Source: Thermodesulfobium narugense DSM 14796
GTDB lineage: Bacteria; Thermodesulfobiota; Thermodesulfobiia; Thermodesulfobiales; Thermodesulfobiaceae
NCBI RefSeq assembly: GCF_000212395.1
Contig: NC_015499.1
Location: 709,501-773,500, forward strand
DNA length: 64,000 bases
Direction of reading: 5' to 3'
This document shows, piece after piece, positions 18,335 through 28,231 of the stretch. Both the position numbers and the translations under genes were made by a program. The notes under the pieces are model-generated. The model was not told the DNA's origin, ran no database searches, and was given only the letters and a program-made list of their open reading frames with translations. Every line of letters starts with the position of its first letter. Positions within the stretch are counted from its first letter, which is position 1.

Positions 18335-20038
18335 TTAGTAAAAACCACTAACTCCTGCTTCCAGGTTGTATACTTCCCTAAAGCCTTTACTTTTCAACAT
18401 TACTGATGCCTGATAAGACCTTGAGCCTGTGCCACAGTATATGATAATCTTTTTATTTTTAATATATTCTAAATCAGAATTATATAAATAATCAATAGGT
18501 ATGTTGATAACGTTCTTGAAGGGAGAAGGAACTTTTTTAAATTCATCTTCTGATCTTACATCTAATAATACTACGTTTTCCATATTTTTATCATTTTCTA
18601 AAATTTCTTTTACTTCTTCGAATGAAATTCCTTTGTACATATTGTTCTTTTTGTTTTCATATATTTGAAAGCCCTGAATCAAAATGTCTACAGAATTTGA
18701 AAATGGAGGGGAATATGACAGATCTAAGTTTAGAACTTTATTATTCAAAATCTTATTTTGAATAATTGTTGCAGCAATATCAATTGTTTTGTCCACATTG
18801 GCTTTTTTGCCTATACATTGAGCTCCGATTAAATTATCAGTTTTTTTATCAAAAATAAGTTTAATGTTTATTTTATTGCTCTCACTCATATAATGTGGTT
18901 TATCAAAACCAGAATAATAAACTGTTTCAAAATCAATATTCAAATCCTTTGCCTCTTTTTCGCTCAGGCCAGTTTTGGCAATATTAAAATCTAATACTTT
19001 AACTATTGCAGTTCCTATTGATCCATCAAAAGTTTGAGTGTTGTTGTTCATAATATTATTTGCAACAAGTCTCCCAAGTCTGTTAGCATAAGTTGCCATT
19101 GGTGCATAAAAGGTTTTGTTAGTTAATAAATTTTTTATTTCTATACAGTCACCAACTGCGTAAATATCAGGGTTTGAAGTTTGTAGAAATTCATTTGTTA
19201 TTATTGCACCTTTTGTTGACACTTCTAATCCAGCTTTTTTTGCTATTTCTGTGTCTGGTCTTACTCCTGAACATATAAGGAATATATCTGCATTTACCTC
19301 TCTTTTTTCAGAAATGGCCTTAATTGTTTTTTTGTTTTTTGAGACAAATTTTACTACTTTTTCACCTGTAAATATTTCCATTCCATTGTTGAACATTTGT
19401 TTTTTTAAATATAACCCTATTTCTTTGTCTATAAGTGCTGCAAGAGGCCAATCAAAGATTTCAAAGATTGAAACATCTATATTAGAATTAAAAAGCGATG
19501 AAGCAACTTCACACCCAATTAAACCAGCACCTAGAATACAAGCGCTGTTGACTTTATTCTTTTCTAAATAAGATTTAACTTTTATTGAATCTGATGGGTC
19601 CTTTAGCGTGAAAAGATTTTCGTCTTCAATCGAAAGCCCTTCTATGGGGGGAACAATAGCTTTTGAACCTGTAGCTATTACAAGTTTGTTGTATTGGAAT
19701 CTAAATGTATCATGACTTACATTATTTAGGACCACAACGGTTTTTGATTCTGGATCAATTTCGGTAACCAAGTAATCTAGTAATAAATCTATGTTAGCGT
19801 AATTCTTAAAATAATTTTCATCTCTTAAAGATCCAAATGATGTCTTTCGCAAGTCATCAAAATCTTTTACTAAACCTTCCAGATAAAATGGCATTCCGCA
19901 AGCAGCAAATGAGGGATACGTTCCTTTATCTATAACTAAAATTTTCTGATTAAAATCTAATCTTTTCAATCTCATTGCAGTTTTAAGCCCTGCTGGTCCA
20001 GCTCCGATTACAATCACATTAAATTTATCCAAATTCAT
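18335..20038 (-). CDS. CoA-disulfide reductase-type flavoprotein with C-terminal rhodanese domain
   Basis: A 567-residue FAD/NAD(P)-dependent oxidoreductase. It has the N-terminal FAD motif VIGAGPAGLKTAMRLKRL, a redox Cys in FAACGMPFYLEGL (near residue 47) and a second Rossmann motif, ILGAGLIGCEVASSLF. FAD-binding IYAVGDCIEIKN follows. The last ~110 residues are a rhodanese domain with active-site loop CGTGSRS. CoADR-RHD enzymes reduce CoA disulfides, persulfides or polysulfides. A single Cys, not a CxxxxC pair, supports this class over lipoamide dehydrogenase. A sulfur-handling role fits a sulfur-metabolising anaerobe but is inference. AGGAGGC precedes the ATG. Confidence 0.9.
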   Translation of the reverse strand: MNLDKFNVIVIGAGPAGLKTAMRLKRLDFNQKILVIDKGTYPSFAACGMPFYLEGLVKDFDDLRKTSFGSLRDENYFKNYANIDLLLDYLVTEIDPESKTVVVLNNVSHDTFRFQYNKLVIATGSKAIVPPIEGLSIEDENLFTLKDPSDSIKVKSYLEKNKVNSACILGAGLIGCEVASSLFNSNIDVSIFEIFDWPLAALIDKEIGLYLKKQMFNNGMEIFTGEKVVKFVSKNKKTIKAISEKREVNADIFLICSGVRPDTEIAKKAGLEVSTKGAIITNEFLQTSNPDIYAVGDCIEIKNLLTNKTFYAPMATYANRLGRLVANNIMNNNTQTFDGSIGTAIVKVLDFNIAKTGLSEKEAKDLNIDFETVYYSGFDKPHYMSESNKINIKLIFDKKTDNLIGAQCIGKKANVDKTIDIAATIIQNKILNNKVLNLDLSYSPPFSNSVDILIQGFQIYENKKNNMYKGISFEEVKEILENDKNMENVVLLDVRSEDEFKKVPSPFKNVINIPIDYLYNSDLEYIKNKKIIIYCGTGSRSYQASVMLKSKGFREVYNLEAGVSGFY

Positions 20039-20164
20039 GCCTCCTAAAAATATACTTGAAATATAATTTATAAATATTTTATTACAATTTTTTAGTTTTA
20101 TTACAAATTTTTAATTCTAACATTTTTTTTACTTTATTTAAGCAAATAAATTATAATATATTTT

Positions 20165-22489
20165 ATGTCATTTAAATTTGATGCTGATGATTTAGATTAT
20201 AAAGACGTTTTAAAAATCATTTGCAAAAAAGCATTTTTGCCTTTTGTTAAAGAAAATATTTTAAATATCAAGCCTTTAGAAATTTTTGAACTAAAAATAA
20301 GGCAAAAGTGTATTAATGATGCTATCAATATTATTTGGAAGTACTCTGATCCTAGAGAAAGGCTGCAAGAAATTGCTATTGATTCACTTGTTAATTATAA
20401 AAACCATCTTCCCTTTTCCTTTAAGAACTATTTTGGACTGTTGCTCTTTTTAAAAGCAGTTAGTTCAATTAGAGAATTTTTTTTAAAAACAGAACTTAAT
20501 TTTAATTTTTTTTATGATAGTTCACTAAAGCTAAATTTCCCACAAAAATTTTTTAACCTCCTTATAAATATTTTTGATGATGAAGGTAATATAAAGGATA
20601 GTGCAAGCGAAAAATTAGGCGAAATAAGAAAAAATATAAAAAAACTTGAAAAAGAACTCAATAGTTTACTTAATGACTACATTAGAGGTGAAAACAAAAA
20701 ATATTTTCAGGAAAGCATTATTCTAGAACGAAATGGTTTTTATTTACTTCCTGTAAAAATTGAATATTTAGATAAAATTCCAGGAACAATTAGGGACACT
20801 TCTGCTTCAGGACTTACAGCTTATGTTGAGCCTTATATTTCTGCACAAATAGTTAGTAAAATTAGATTGAAAAGGGAAGAAGAATTAAACGAATTAAAGT
20901 TAATACTTAAAAATCTTGATAAAAATTTTTCTGATAATAAAGCAATAATCCAAGAATGCGTTGATTTTTACGAAACTGTAGACTTTTTTTTCTCTTTAGG
21001 GATATACGCTAAAGAAAATAATTGTATAAAACCAGAGTATGTTGACGAAATGGTAATTGATTTTAAAAATGCAAAGCACCCTCTCTTAAAAAACCCAATT
21101 GGTCAAGATTTTTTATTAAACAAAAACTTAAGGGGTTTTATATTAACTGGACCAAACGGTGGCGGCAAGTCTGTTGCATTAAAAAACCTTGGTTTAAACG
21201 TCTTTTTAGCTCTCAGTGGACTTTTTGTGCATGCAAGTAGTGCAAAAATTGGTCCTTTTAAAGGGTTGTATTCAGATTTGTGTGATATACAGGATTTAAG
21301 TTTGGGACTTAGTTCCTTTACCTATCATATAGATAGATTAAAACATTTTTTGGAGAACGACCTAAAAAATGTGATAATTTTAATAGATGAGTTGGGTAGT
21401 GGAACAGATCCTAAAGAGGGCTATGCTCTGGCAAAGTCAATTATTAAATATCTTTTAACAAAAGGTGCATTTGTTTGTATAACTACTCACATTGCAGAAT
21501 TAAAGATAACAAATATTGAAGGCTTTCAGATAGCTATAGGTGCAATGGAATATGATAAAAATTCAAATCTTCCTACTTATAGACTTGTGTGGAATTCTGT
21601 TGGTAATAGCCATGCTTTAGATGTTGCAAAGAAAATGGGTTTACCTTTAGAAATTATTTCTGATGCAAAAGAATATCTTATTGGCGATCGGGTTTATAAT
21701 GAGATGATAAAGTTAAACGAACTTACAGAATTTTACTACAAAAAAGTTGAAGAATTAAACAATAAGGAAAAAATTTTAGAAAATGAAAGAAAATTTTTAA
21801 AAGAGAAATTTGAGCAGCTTGAAAGAGATATGAAAGAACAGTATGAAGAAAAAATATCTCAATTAAATAAATTGCTGTCTTCAGTAAACTTAGTTGCTAA
21901 AGAGTTGAAGAGAAATTTGAATCAACCAAAAAAAGATTTAGTGCTTGAAAGTTTAAAAAAATGGGAGGAATTGAGCAGCTTAATTAATGAAAAAGTTTTA
22001 AAAAGAGAAGAGACTTCTAAGGATAAAATAGAGATAAATATTGGCGATTATGTTAATATATCAACAATGAATATATCAGGGAAAGTAATAAAAAAACAAG
22101 GTAAAAGGAGCTTAGTACAAACAGATAAGTCTAAAATCTGGGTTGATAATTCTTTGTTAGTTTTTGATAAGAATGAATCTGACAAAAAGCTCTCTAAGGA
22201 GTATAGTAATACTTTTAGTGTTTTAAGTAATCTAAAAAACATGGGTCCTAATGTTGAAATTAGTGTTAGAGGTTTGAGAGCAGAAGAGGCAATACAAAGA
22301 GTCGAAAAATTTATAGATAAATCCTTAATTTCTAATGTCCCCTATGTAAGAATAGTACACGGCAAAGGAGAAGGCATATTAAGAAAAATTATTCATGAAA
22401 TATTAGAAAAGCATCCACAAGTTAAAAGCTTTAATTTGGCTGATCCTCATGAAGGAGGTGCAGGAGTTACAATTGTACATTTTAAATAA
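20165..22489 (+). CDS. mutS2: MutS2 / RqcU endonuclease-ATPase
   Basis: A 774-residue MutS homologue lacking the mismatch-reading domain. Walker A is GPNGGGKS at residues 329-336, followed by Walker B ILIDELGSGTDPKEG and the HIAELK switch. A long coiled coil occupies about residues 515-610. The C-terminal Smr nuclease domain starts VEISVRGLRAEEA and contains VRIVHGKGEGILR. In Bacillus this protein, RqcU, splits collided or stalled ribosomes; recombination suppression is an older role. RqcH is also in this window at 48.7-50.2 kb. A TTTACT-18-TATAAT promoter lies just upstream (20130s-20157). Confidence 0.96.
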   Translation: MSFKFDADDLDYKDVLKIICKKAFLPFVKENILNIKPLEIFELKIRQKCINDAINIIWKYSDPRERLQEIAIDSLVNYKNHLPFSFKNYFGLLLFLKAVSSIREFFLKTELNFNFFYDSSLKLNFPQKFFNLLINIFDDEGNIKDSASEKLGEIRKNIKKLEKELNSLLNDYIRGENKKYFQESIILERNGFYLLPVKIEYLDKIPGTIRDTSASGLTAYVEPYISAQIVSKIRLKREEELNELKLILKNLDKNFSDNKAIIQECVDFYETVDFFFSLGIYAKENNCIKPEYVDEMVIDFKNAKHPLLKNPIGQDFLLNKNLRGFILTGPNGGGKSVALKNLGLNVFLALSGLFVHASSAKIGPFKGLYSDLCDIQDLSLGLSSFTYHIDRLKHFLENDLKNVIILIDELGSGTDPKEGYALAKSIIKYLLTKGAFVCITTHIAELKITNIEGFQIAIGAMEYDKNSNLPTYRLVWNSVGNSHALDVAKKMGLPLEIISDAKEYLIGDRVYNEMIKLNELTEFYYKKVEELNNKEKILENERKFLKEKFEQLERDMKEQYEEKISQLNKLLSSVNLVAKELKRNLNQPKKDLVLESLKKWEELSSLINEKVLKREETSKDKIEINIGDYVNISTMNISGKVIKKQGKRSLVQTDKSKIWVDNSLLVFDKNESDKKLSKEYSNTFSVLSNLKNMGPNVEISVRGLRAEEAIQRVEKFIDKSLISNVPYVRIVHGKGEGILRKIIHEILEKHPQVKSFNLADPHEGGAGVTIVHFK

Positions 22490-23117
22490 ATCATTTTTGA
22501 GAAAAATTTTTGTTTTGTTGTTTTTATTCCTTATAACAGTAGCGGTTTCAACAAAAGCTTTTGCTGATGATCTAATATTTACTCCCTCCCCATGGCAGCT
22601 GGCAAAGCTTCCTTTGAACAGTAGCCTTAACCTTGATTTTTCTTCTGGAGAATTTATCCCAGGTCAGCAAGACTCAATACAAAGAGTATCAATTATTGTG
22701 TTGAGCAATGACAATCCATTCTGGGATTCTGATAAAGCAGCTGTTTACCTTACAGAAGGAGAAAAAGAAAGATATTATTCTCCAATTCCAGGTAATTTCT
22801 TCGGTCCACCACAGTCAAGATGGTTCTTTATTACTTTTTCAAGATTAGCCTCGTTTAGCAGCTGTACTGTTAAAGTAATATTGAAAGGTGCTATTGTTCC
22901 AACTGCAAATTTGTATTTTTATACTAGCAATGGAATTTATAAAAATACAAAAATAGGGTTTGGATATTATGATACTGTTAGCTATACTTTTAAATTAGGG
23001 CAACCAGGAGATAGTATTACTTTAGTGATATTAAACTCACCATCAGATTCAGGTCCTAATATGGTATCCAACTGGAGATCTTTGGATTATAAAATAGAAG
23101 TATCAGGAAACCCTTAG
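22473..23117 (+). CDS. Hypothetical secreted protein
   Basis: Not recognised. TTG 22473, six bases after an AGGAG, gives a 214-residue protein overlapping mutS2 by 17 bases; a TTG at 22497 would also work. Residues ~8-32 are a signal peptide ending TKAFA. The mature part is rich in Ser, Phe, Pro and aromatic residues, with alternating hydrophobic strands (RVSIIVLSND, KVILKGAIVPTANLYFY, SITLVILNSP). It is probably a beta-sandwich surface or extracytoplasmic protein. It has one Cys. A greA promoter follows directly. Confidence 0.7.
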   Translation: MYILNKSFLRKIFVLLFLFLITVAVSTKAFADDLIFTPSPWQLAKLPLNSSLNLDFSSGEFIPGQQDSIQRVSIIVLSNDNPFWDSDKAAVYLTEGEKERYYSPIPGNFFGPPQSRWFFITFSRLASFSSCTVKVILKGAIVPTANLYFYTSNGIYKNTKIGFGYYDTVSYTFKLGQPGDSITLVILNSPSDSGPNMVSNWRSLDYKIEVSGNP

Positions 23118-23118
23118 T

Positions 23119-23147
23119 GTTTACAATATTCATTCTAGTAACTATAA
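23119..23147 (+). promoter_or_regulatory. Promoter for greA-lysS
   Basis: TTTACA at 23119-23124, a 17-base spacer and TATAAT at 23142-23147. The greA ATG follows 30 bases later behind an AGGAGGG. Confidence 0.65.
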
Positions 23148-23177
23148 TACATAGGAATTTTAGTACAGGAGGGTCAT

Positions 23178-23657
23178 ATGAAAGAGATAATTAATTTGAC
23201 TCAAGAGGGTTACGATAGATTAAAAAATGAGCTCGAATATCTTAGAGATGTTAAATTAAAAGAAATATCAGAAAGGATTCAAGAAGCAAAGGACTTTGCA
23301 GAAGATTTTGGCAATCTTGAGTATGAAGAGGCAAAAAGCGAGCAGGCTATGGTTCTTGCAAGAGTTAATGAATTAGAAGCTCAACTTTCCAATGCAAGAA
23401 TAATCGATAAAGATAAAATAGAAATATCGAGGGTTGGTATAGGTTGTAAAGTTGTGGTAAAGGATCTTAACAAAAAAACTATAAAGGAATATACTATTTT
23501 AGAACCTATTGAGGCAGATCCTGTAAATGGAAAGATATCTTTTCAATCTCCAGTAGGAAAGGCTTTATTTGGGAAACAAGTAGGAGATGAGGTTACTGTT
23601 CACACTCCAGGTGGTCAAACTATAAAATTAAAGGTGGTAAGCATTGAAAGAGCATGA
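23178..23657 (+). CDS. greA: Transcription elongation factor GreA
   Basis: GreA binds the secondary channel of RNA polymerase and stimulates cleavage of backtracked transcripts. The 159 residues show the N-terminal coiled coil with acidic tip (AEDFGNLEYEEAKSEQ) and the FKBP-like C-terminal domain (ILEPIEADPVNGKISFQSPVGKAL). AGGAGGG lies upstream of the ATG. It overlaps lysS by 14 bases, so the two are translated from one message, a common pairing. Confidence 0.97.
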   Translation: MKEIINLTQEGYDRLKNELEYLRDVKLKEISERIQEAKDFAEDFGNLEYEEAKSEQAMVLARVNELEAQLSNARIIDKDKIEISRVGIGCKVVVKDLNKKTIKEYTILEPIEADPVNGKISFQSPVGKALFGKQVGDEVTVHTPGGQTIKLKVVSIERA

Positions 23658-25146
23658 TGAAGAATCCTTTTTAATTGATAAAACTTTAGAGGACGAATAT
23701 TATAAGCAAAGGCTTTTAAAAATAAATGCTTTAAGGAATATGAAAATTGACCCTTATCCGGTTGAGTCTAATTTTTTAGATTATATTTCTAACATAAAAA
23801 ATAAATTTGAAGAAAATAAGCTATCTGAAACAGACGAAACAACTGTAGTTGGAAGACTTTTCTCTAAAAGACTTCACGGGAAGATGAGTTTTGCTGATAT
23901 AATTGATTTTACTGGTAAAATACAAATACAATTAAAAAAGGACATTTTAGGTGAACAATATGATTTCTTTAAAAATTATATTGATATAGGAGATTTTATC
24001 CAGGTTTCGGGGAATCTGTTTAGAACTAAAACAGGTGAGATTACAGTTTTAGTTAAAACAATAAAAATATTGTCGAAAGCTTTGAGAGCTCTGCCGGAAA
24101 AATGGCATGGTCTAAAAAATGTTGAGTTAAGATATAGGTTTAGATATTTGGATCTTATATCTAATCCAAAAACAAGAGATATCTTTGTAAAGAGAAGTAA
24201 AATAATAAGTTTTATTAGAAAATTTTTTGAAGAGAGAGGTTTTTTAGAAGTTGAAACTCCAATGCTACACATAATACCAGGAGGTGCATCTGCAAAACCT
24301 TTTGTGACCTATCACAACGTTTTAGAGAAAAATTTATTTTTAAGAATTGCCCCTGAGTTGTATTTGAAAAGACTCTTGATTGGTAATTTTCATAAAATTT
24401 TTGAAATAAATAGATCATTTAGAAATGAAGGGGTTTCTGTTAAACACAATCCTGAATTTACAATGTTAGAAGCCTATCAGGCTTATTCTGACTTGAATGA
24501 TATGATGTCCCTTGCAGAGGAGCTTTTATTTTATCTTTGTCAAAACGTTTTAGGTACTACAGATATTGTCTATCAGGGGAAGACTTACAGTTTCAAGCCA
24601 CCTTTGAGAAGACTTGATTTTGACGAATCGATCAAAGAATATGTTGGTTTAACCGAGGATCAACTGAAGGATAAAGCTTTTTTGCAGTCTTTTGTAAAAA
24701 ATTTAGGTTGCCAATTCAGCGAGGAATGGGGACTGGGAAAGTTAAAGCTTGAAATATTTGAGCACATTGTAGAGAAGAAAATTGAAGAACCTACCTTTGT
24801 AGTTGGCTACCCAGCAGAAGTTTCTCCACTGGCAAAAAAGGATCCTTTGAATCCAGAAAAAGCTCATAGATTTGAGTTGATTGTAGCTGGTAGGGAAATA
24901 GGAAATGCTCATAGCGAGTTGAACGATCCGATTTATCAAAAAAATATGTTTTTAGAACAAGCAAAATTAAAAGAAAGCGGAGATGAAGAAGCCCAGAGTA
25001 TGGATGAAGATTTTATTTTTGCGCTCGAACACGGCATGCCACCTGCAGGTGGACTTGGTTTGGGAATTGATAGAATAGTTATGCTCCTGACTGATTCTCC
25101 TTCGATAAGGGATGTTATATTTTTTCCTCATTTAAAACCAAATTAA
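23644..25146 (+). CDS. lysS: Lysyl-tRNA synthetase, class II
   Basis: 500 residues. The N-terminal OB-fold binds the anticodon (VVGRLFSKRLHGKMSFADI). The class II motifs follow: motif 1 around FLEVETPMLHIIPGGASAKPF, motif 2 FEINRSFRNEG and motif 3 GLGLGIDRIVMLL. The start is TTG at 23644, inside the greA 3' end; GGTGGTAAG just upstream may be the site. There is no T-box in front of it. Confidence 0.96.
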   Translation: MKEHDEESFLIDKTLEDEYYKQRLLKINALRNMKIDPYPVESNFLDYISNIKNKFEENKLSETDETTVVGRLFSKRLHGKMSFADIIDFTGKIQIQLKKDILGEQYDFFKNYIDIGDFIQVSGNLFRTKTGEITVLVKTIKILSKALRALPEKWHGLKNVELRYRFRYLDLISNPKTRDIFVKRSKIISFIRKFFEERGFLEVETPMLHIIPGGASAKPFVTYHNVLEKNLFLRIAPELYLKRLLIGNFHKIFEINRSFRNEGVSVKHNPEFTMLEAYQAYSDLNDMMSLAEELLFYLCQNVLGTTDIVYQGKTYSFKPPLRRLDFDESIKEYVGLTEDQLKDKAFLQSFVKNLGCQFSEEWGLGKLKLEIFEHIVEKKIEEPTFVVGYPAEVSPLAKKDPLNPEKAHRFELIVAGREIGNAHSELNDPIYQKNMFLEQAKLKESGDEEAQSMDEDFIFALEHGMPPAGGLGLGIDRIVMLLTDSPSIRDVIFFPHLKPN

Positions 25147-25165
25147 TTATGGAAGGTGAATTTAT

Positions 25166-26728
25166 TTGGGACCAGATGAAACTATTGATGATTTAAGATG
25201 TCTTATTGACATCTTGCCAGATGATTTCAAATATCCAATCTTAGAGCTCAAGAATCTAAACGATATTGTAGAAATTGTTTTAGATCTAGGTAGATATCCT
25301 GAAGTAAGATTTCCAGAGGATGCGTTCGAAATAACCACTAAACAAGTAACAAGAGAAGACTTACAAAACGTGGTAAAAAAAGTTGGCGTCTTTTCGGGCG
25401 ATAATAGGGCTGGCATAGAAAGAACATTGCACAGAATTTCCTGTATAAGAAATAGATCAGGAGAAATTGTTGGTTTAACGCTCAGAGTAGGCAGAGCTGT
25501 TTTTGGAACTATAGATATAATAAAGGATATAGTAGAAAGCAAAGAAAATATACTTTTGATGGGCCCTCCTGGTATTGGTAAAACTACAAAATTAAGAGAA
25601 ATTGCTAGGGTTTTATCGGTAGACATGAAAAGAAGAGTAATTGTTATAGATACCTCGAACGAAATAGGTGGAGATGGTGATATTCCTCACCCTGCAATAG
25701 GGAAATCAAGAAGAATGCAGGTTCCAACTCCTGAAAAACAGCATGCTGTAATGATTGAAGCTGTGGAAAATCATATGCCACAAGTCATTATAGTAGATGA
25801 AATTGGCACAGAACTAGAAGCTCAAGCAGCAAGAACTATAGCTGAAAGGGGGGTTCAGCTTATTGCAACTGCTCATGGAAATAGCCTTGTTAATCTAATT
25901 ATGAATCCAACTTTAAGTGATCTTGTAGGAGGTGTTCAGGTAGTAACCCTATCAGATGAAGAGGCTAAGAGAAGAAGAACACAAAAGACAATTCAGGAAA
26001 GGAAAACCCAGCCTACTTTTAATGTAGTTATAGAACTTTTAGACAGAGAAAAGATGGTAATACACAAAAATGTAGATAAAGTTGTAGATCAACTATTAAA
26101 GGGTGAACAAATAAGACCAGAAGTACGTTCAAAGTCGAGTGATGGAAAAATAATAATTGAAGAACATCGCATGGAGTTAAAAGAAGATAAATTTGAAGAT
26201 AAAAATTCTTACAATAATTTAGAAGCAAAAAGGAATCTTGATGTAAATGTTTGTAAAGAGTTTTTAAATATCTTTTCATTTGGAGTTAGTAAAGACATTT
26301 TAGAACGAGTATCAAAAGAACTAAGAGTTTCTACAAATATAGTTAAAGATCTAAATGTTGCAGATGTTGTTATAACACTAAAAGGTTTTTTGAAATCAAG
26401 AGGGAAATTCTTTGATGAAGTTGAAGATAAGAATCTTCCTGTATATGTTATGAGGAGCAATACTATAACACAGGCGAGAAAGGTCTTGTCGGAAATTATA
26501 CAACTTAGATCAGTTAATTTTGAAGATATGGATTTTGAAAAATTTGAGGCTTTGAGGGAGGCAGAAGAAGCTATTAAAAAAGTTTTAAGAGATAAAGTTT
26601 CTGTTGAATTAAGTCCAAGAAATGCTTATTTCAGAAGACTTCAACACCAACTAGTAGAAAAATATAATCTCTTTTCAGAAAGCCTGGATGAAGAACCTAG
26701 GAGAAGAGTGAAGATCTTTGCAAAATAA
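25166..26728 (+). CDS. R3H-domain, SpoIIIAA/Ycf45-like ATPase
   Basis: A 520-residue protein. The central AAA-type ATPase has Walker A GPPGIGKT at 133-140, Walker B VIIVDEIGT and the ATAHGNSLVNL segment. This resembles SpoIIIAA and plastid Ycf45. The last ~60 residues form an R3H single-strand nucleic-acid-binding domain (AEEAIKKVLRDKVSVEL, RRLQHQLVEKYNL). Function is not established. The start is TTG, preceded by GGAAGGTGA. It overlaps tmk by 11 bases and sits upstream of tmk and the delta-prime-like gene. Confidence 0.87.
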   Translation: MGPDETIDDLRCLIDILPDDFKYPILELKNLNDIVEIVLDLGRYPEVRFPEDAFEITTKQVTREDLQNVVKKVGVFSGDNRAGIERTLHRISCIRNRSGEIVGLTLRVGRAVFGTIDIIKDIVESKENILLMGPPGIGKTTKLREIARVLSVDMKRRVIVIDTSNEIGGDGDIPHPAIGKSRRMQVPTPEKQHAVMIEAVENHMPQVIIVDEIGTELEAQAARTIAERGVQLIATAHGNSLVNLIMNPTLSDLVGGVQVVTLSDEEAKRRRTQKTIQERKTQPTFNVVIELLDREKMVIHKNVDKVVDQLLKGEQIRPEVRSKSSDGKIIIEEHRMELKEDKFEDKNSYNNLEAKRNLDVNVCKEFLNIFSFGVSKDILERVSKELRVSTNIVKDLNVADVVITLKGFLKSRGKFFDEVEDKNLPVYVMRSNTITQARKVLSEIIQLRSVNFEDMDFEKFEALREAEEAIKKVLRDKVSVELSPRNAYFRRLQHQLVEKYNLFSESLDEEPRRRVKIFAK

Positions 26729-27362
26729 TAAAAAGGGTTTATTTATTACTTTTGAAGGAATTGAAAAATGTGGTAAAACTACTCAGTCAAAGTTGCTCTA
26801 TGATAAACTCCTTTCCTTAGGAGAGAAAGTAGTTTATTTGAAAGATCCAGGAGTTACAGAAGTGGGAGAGAATTTTAGAAATGCTTTATTATATGGCAAA
26901 AATATTTCTGTGGAAACAGAGGTTCTACTGTTTCTTGCTTGTAGGGCTCAACTGGTAAATGAACATATTTTTCCAGCACTAAAAGATGACAAAATCGTTA
27001 TTTGCGATAGGTTTTCTGATTCCACTTTTGCATATCAGGGTTATGGAAGGAACGTTAATTTGTCGTTTTTAAAAAGTCTTGATAAGTTTGCAACAAAAGG
27101 AATAAAACCTGATATCACCTTTCTTTTTGATTTCTCTTTTTTTGAAGCAAAACAGAGGTTTTTAGATAGCAAGGATAGAATGGAGACTGAGAGCATAGAA
27201 TTTCATAATAGAGTAAGAGCAGGATATCTTGACCTTGCTTCAATGGAACCGGATAGGTTTTGTATTTTGTATTCAAAACTGAATATAGAAAAACTTCATG
27301 AAATCGTTCTAAAAAAGGTTTTAGAGAGAAAGAATGAAAGAAGATGTTCGAGAAAAGATTAG
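26718..27362 (+). CDS. tmk: Thymidylate kinase
   Basis: Phosphorylates dTMP to dTDP. The P-loop is FEGIEKCGKTTQS near residue 12-24. DRFSDSTFAYQGYGR follows, as does LFDFSFFEAKQR, where the usual Asp-Leu-Pro is altered. The LID is short and DRME-like. 214 residues, normal. Start is TTG. It overlaps the neighbours on both sides, and the tmk-holB-PSP1 order is conserved in many bacteria. Confidence 0.94.
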   Translation: MQNNKKGLFITFEGIEKCGKTTQSKLLYDKLLSLGEKVVYLKDPGVTEVGENFRNALLYGKNISVETEVLLFLACRAQLVNEHIFPALKDDKIVICDRFSDSTFAYQGYGRNVNLSFLKSLDKFATKGIKPDITFLFDFSFFEAKQRFLDSKDRMETESIEFHNRVRAGYLDLASMEPDRFCILYSKLNIEKLHEIVLKKVLERKNERRCSRKD

Positions 27363-28231
27363 AGCAGTTCGATAGGCTTTTTGATAAAGTTAAAGAATTA
27401 GAACTAAAGTCATTTGCAATATGGGGTCCAAAAGGTTGCTTTAAAAAACAAATAGTGCTTAGACTTTTAGAGAGTATTTATGGTTATAAGTTCAGTTCAT
27501 TATATGAGAACAAACCTAATTTTTTCTCTTTTGTTTTTGGAAAACAGGTTGAAAATGAGTTATTGTCTGATAGGAATTTTTTAAGAGAAATTTTGAACGA
27601 TGTTTTGTGGCAGAAAAGGATTAATAATGAAATTATTACAGTTTATGTAGAATTTGGAAACGATCCTCAAAGAATGAGAGATGTTGTTGAGATACCTGAT
27701 TTTTTTTTGAAAATTGTAGAAGAGCCACCAGAAAATACTTATTTTATATTTTTATCTGATTTTCAAATAATATCTACTTTGAGGTCTCGATGTATTGAGA
27801 TTTATGCTCCTTTGCTTTCTGATAGGGAAAGTATACAGTTACTTGTAAGTTTGAACAAAAATTTAAAAAATGACGAAGAATTTGCTGATTTAGTTTATGG
27901 ATGTCCTGGGTTGCTTTCTGACAAAGATGAGACAACCTTAATAAACATGAAAGAAAAGGTTAAGTTAATGAGAAGTTTTATTAAATCTGAAAAATTTGGT
28001 GGCAAAAGCTATTTGTTTGATAGTATTTATAAAGATATGGAGCCTTATCTTTCTATATTTTTTTTTAAATCCTTGTTAATTAGCCTATTTAAGAAAAAAG
28101 AAATACCTGTTGACAAATATCTAAGTATTTTAGATAGAATAAAAATAGCAAATGAATTTTATGTAAACAGAGTTAATCCTTCATCAATATTTTTAATTAC
28201 TAATTTCTTATTGGATTCAAAGGAGATTTAA
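27344..28231 (+). CDS. holB: DNA polymerase III delta-prime-like clamp-loader subunit
   Basis: A 295-residue protein placed between tmk and a PSP1 gene, the usual holB position. The N-terminal P-loop-like stretch GPKGCFKKQIVLRLLES is degenerate. The sensor-like segments KIVEEPPENTYFIFLSD and STLRSRCIEIYAP are the diagnostic delta-prime pattern. Delta-prime does not need to hydrolyse ATP, so the altered P-loop is compatible. There are no zinc-module cysteines like those of E. coli. It abuts PSP1 directly. Confidence 0.8.
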   Translation: MFEKRLEQFDRLFDKVKELELKSFAIWGPKGCFKKQIVLRLLESIYGYKFSSLYENKPNFFSFVFGKQVENELLSDRNFLREILNDVLWQKRINNEIITVYVEFGNDPQRMRDVVEIPDFFLKIVEEPPENTYFIFLSDFQIISTLRSRCIEIYAPLLSDRESIQLLVSLNKNLKNDEEFADLVYGCPGLLSDKDETTLINMKEKVKLMRSFIKSEKFGGKSYLFDSIYKDMEPYLSIFFFKSLLISLFKKKEIPVDKYLSILDRIKIANEFYVNRVNPSSIFLITNFLLDSKEI

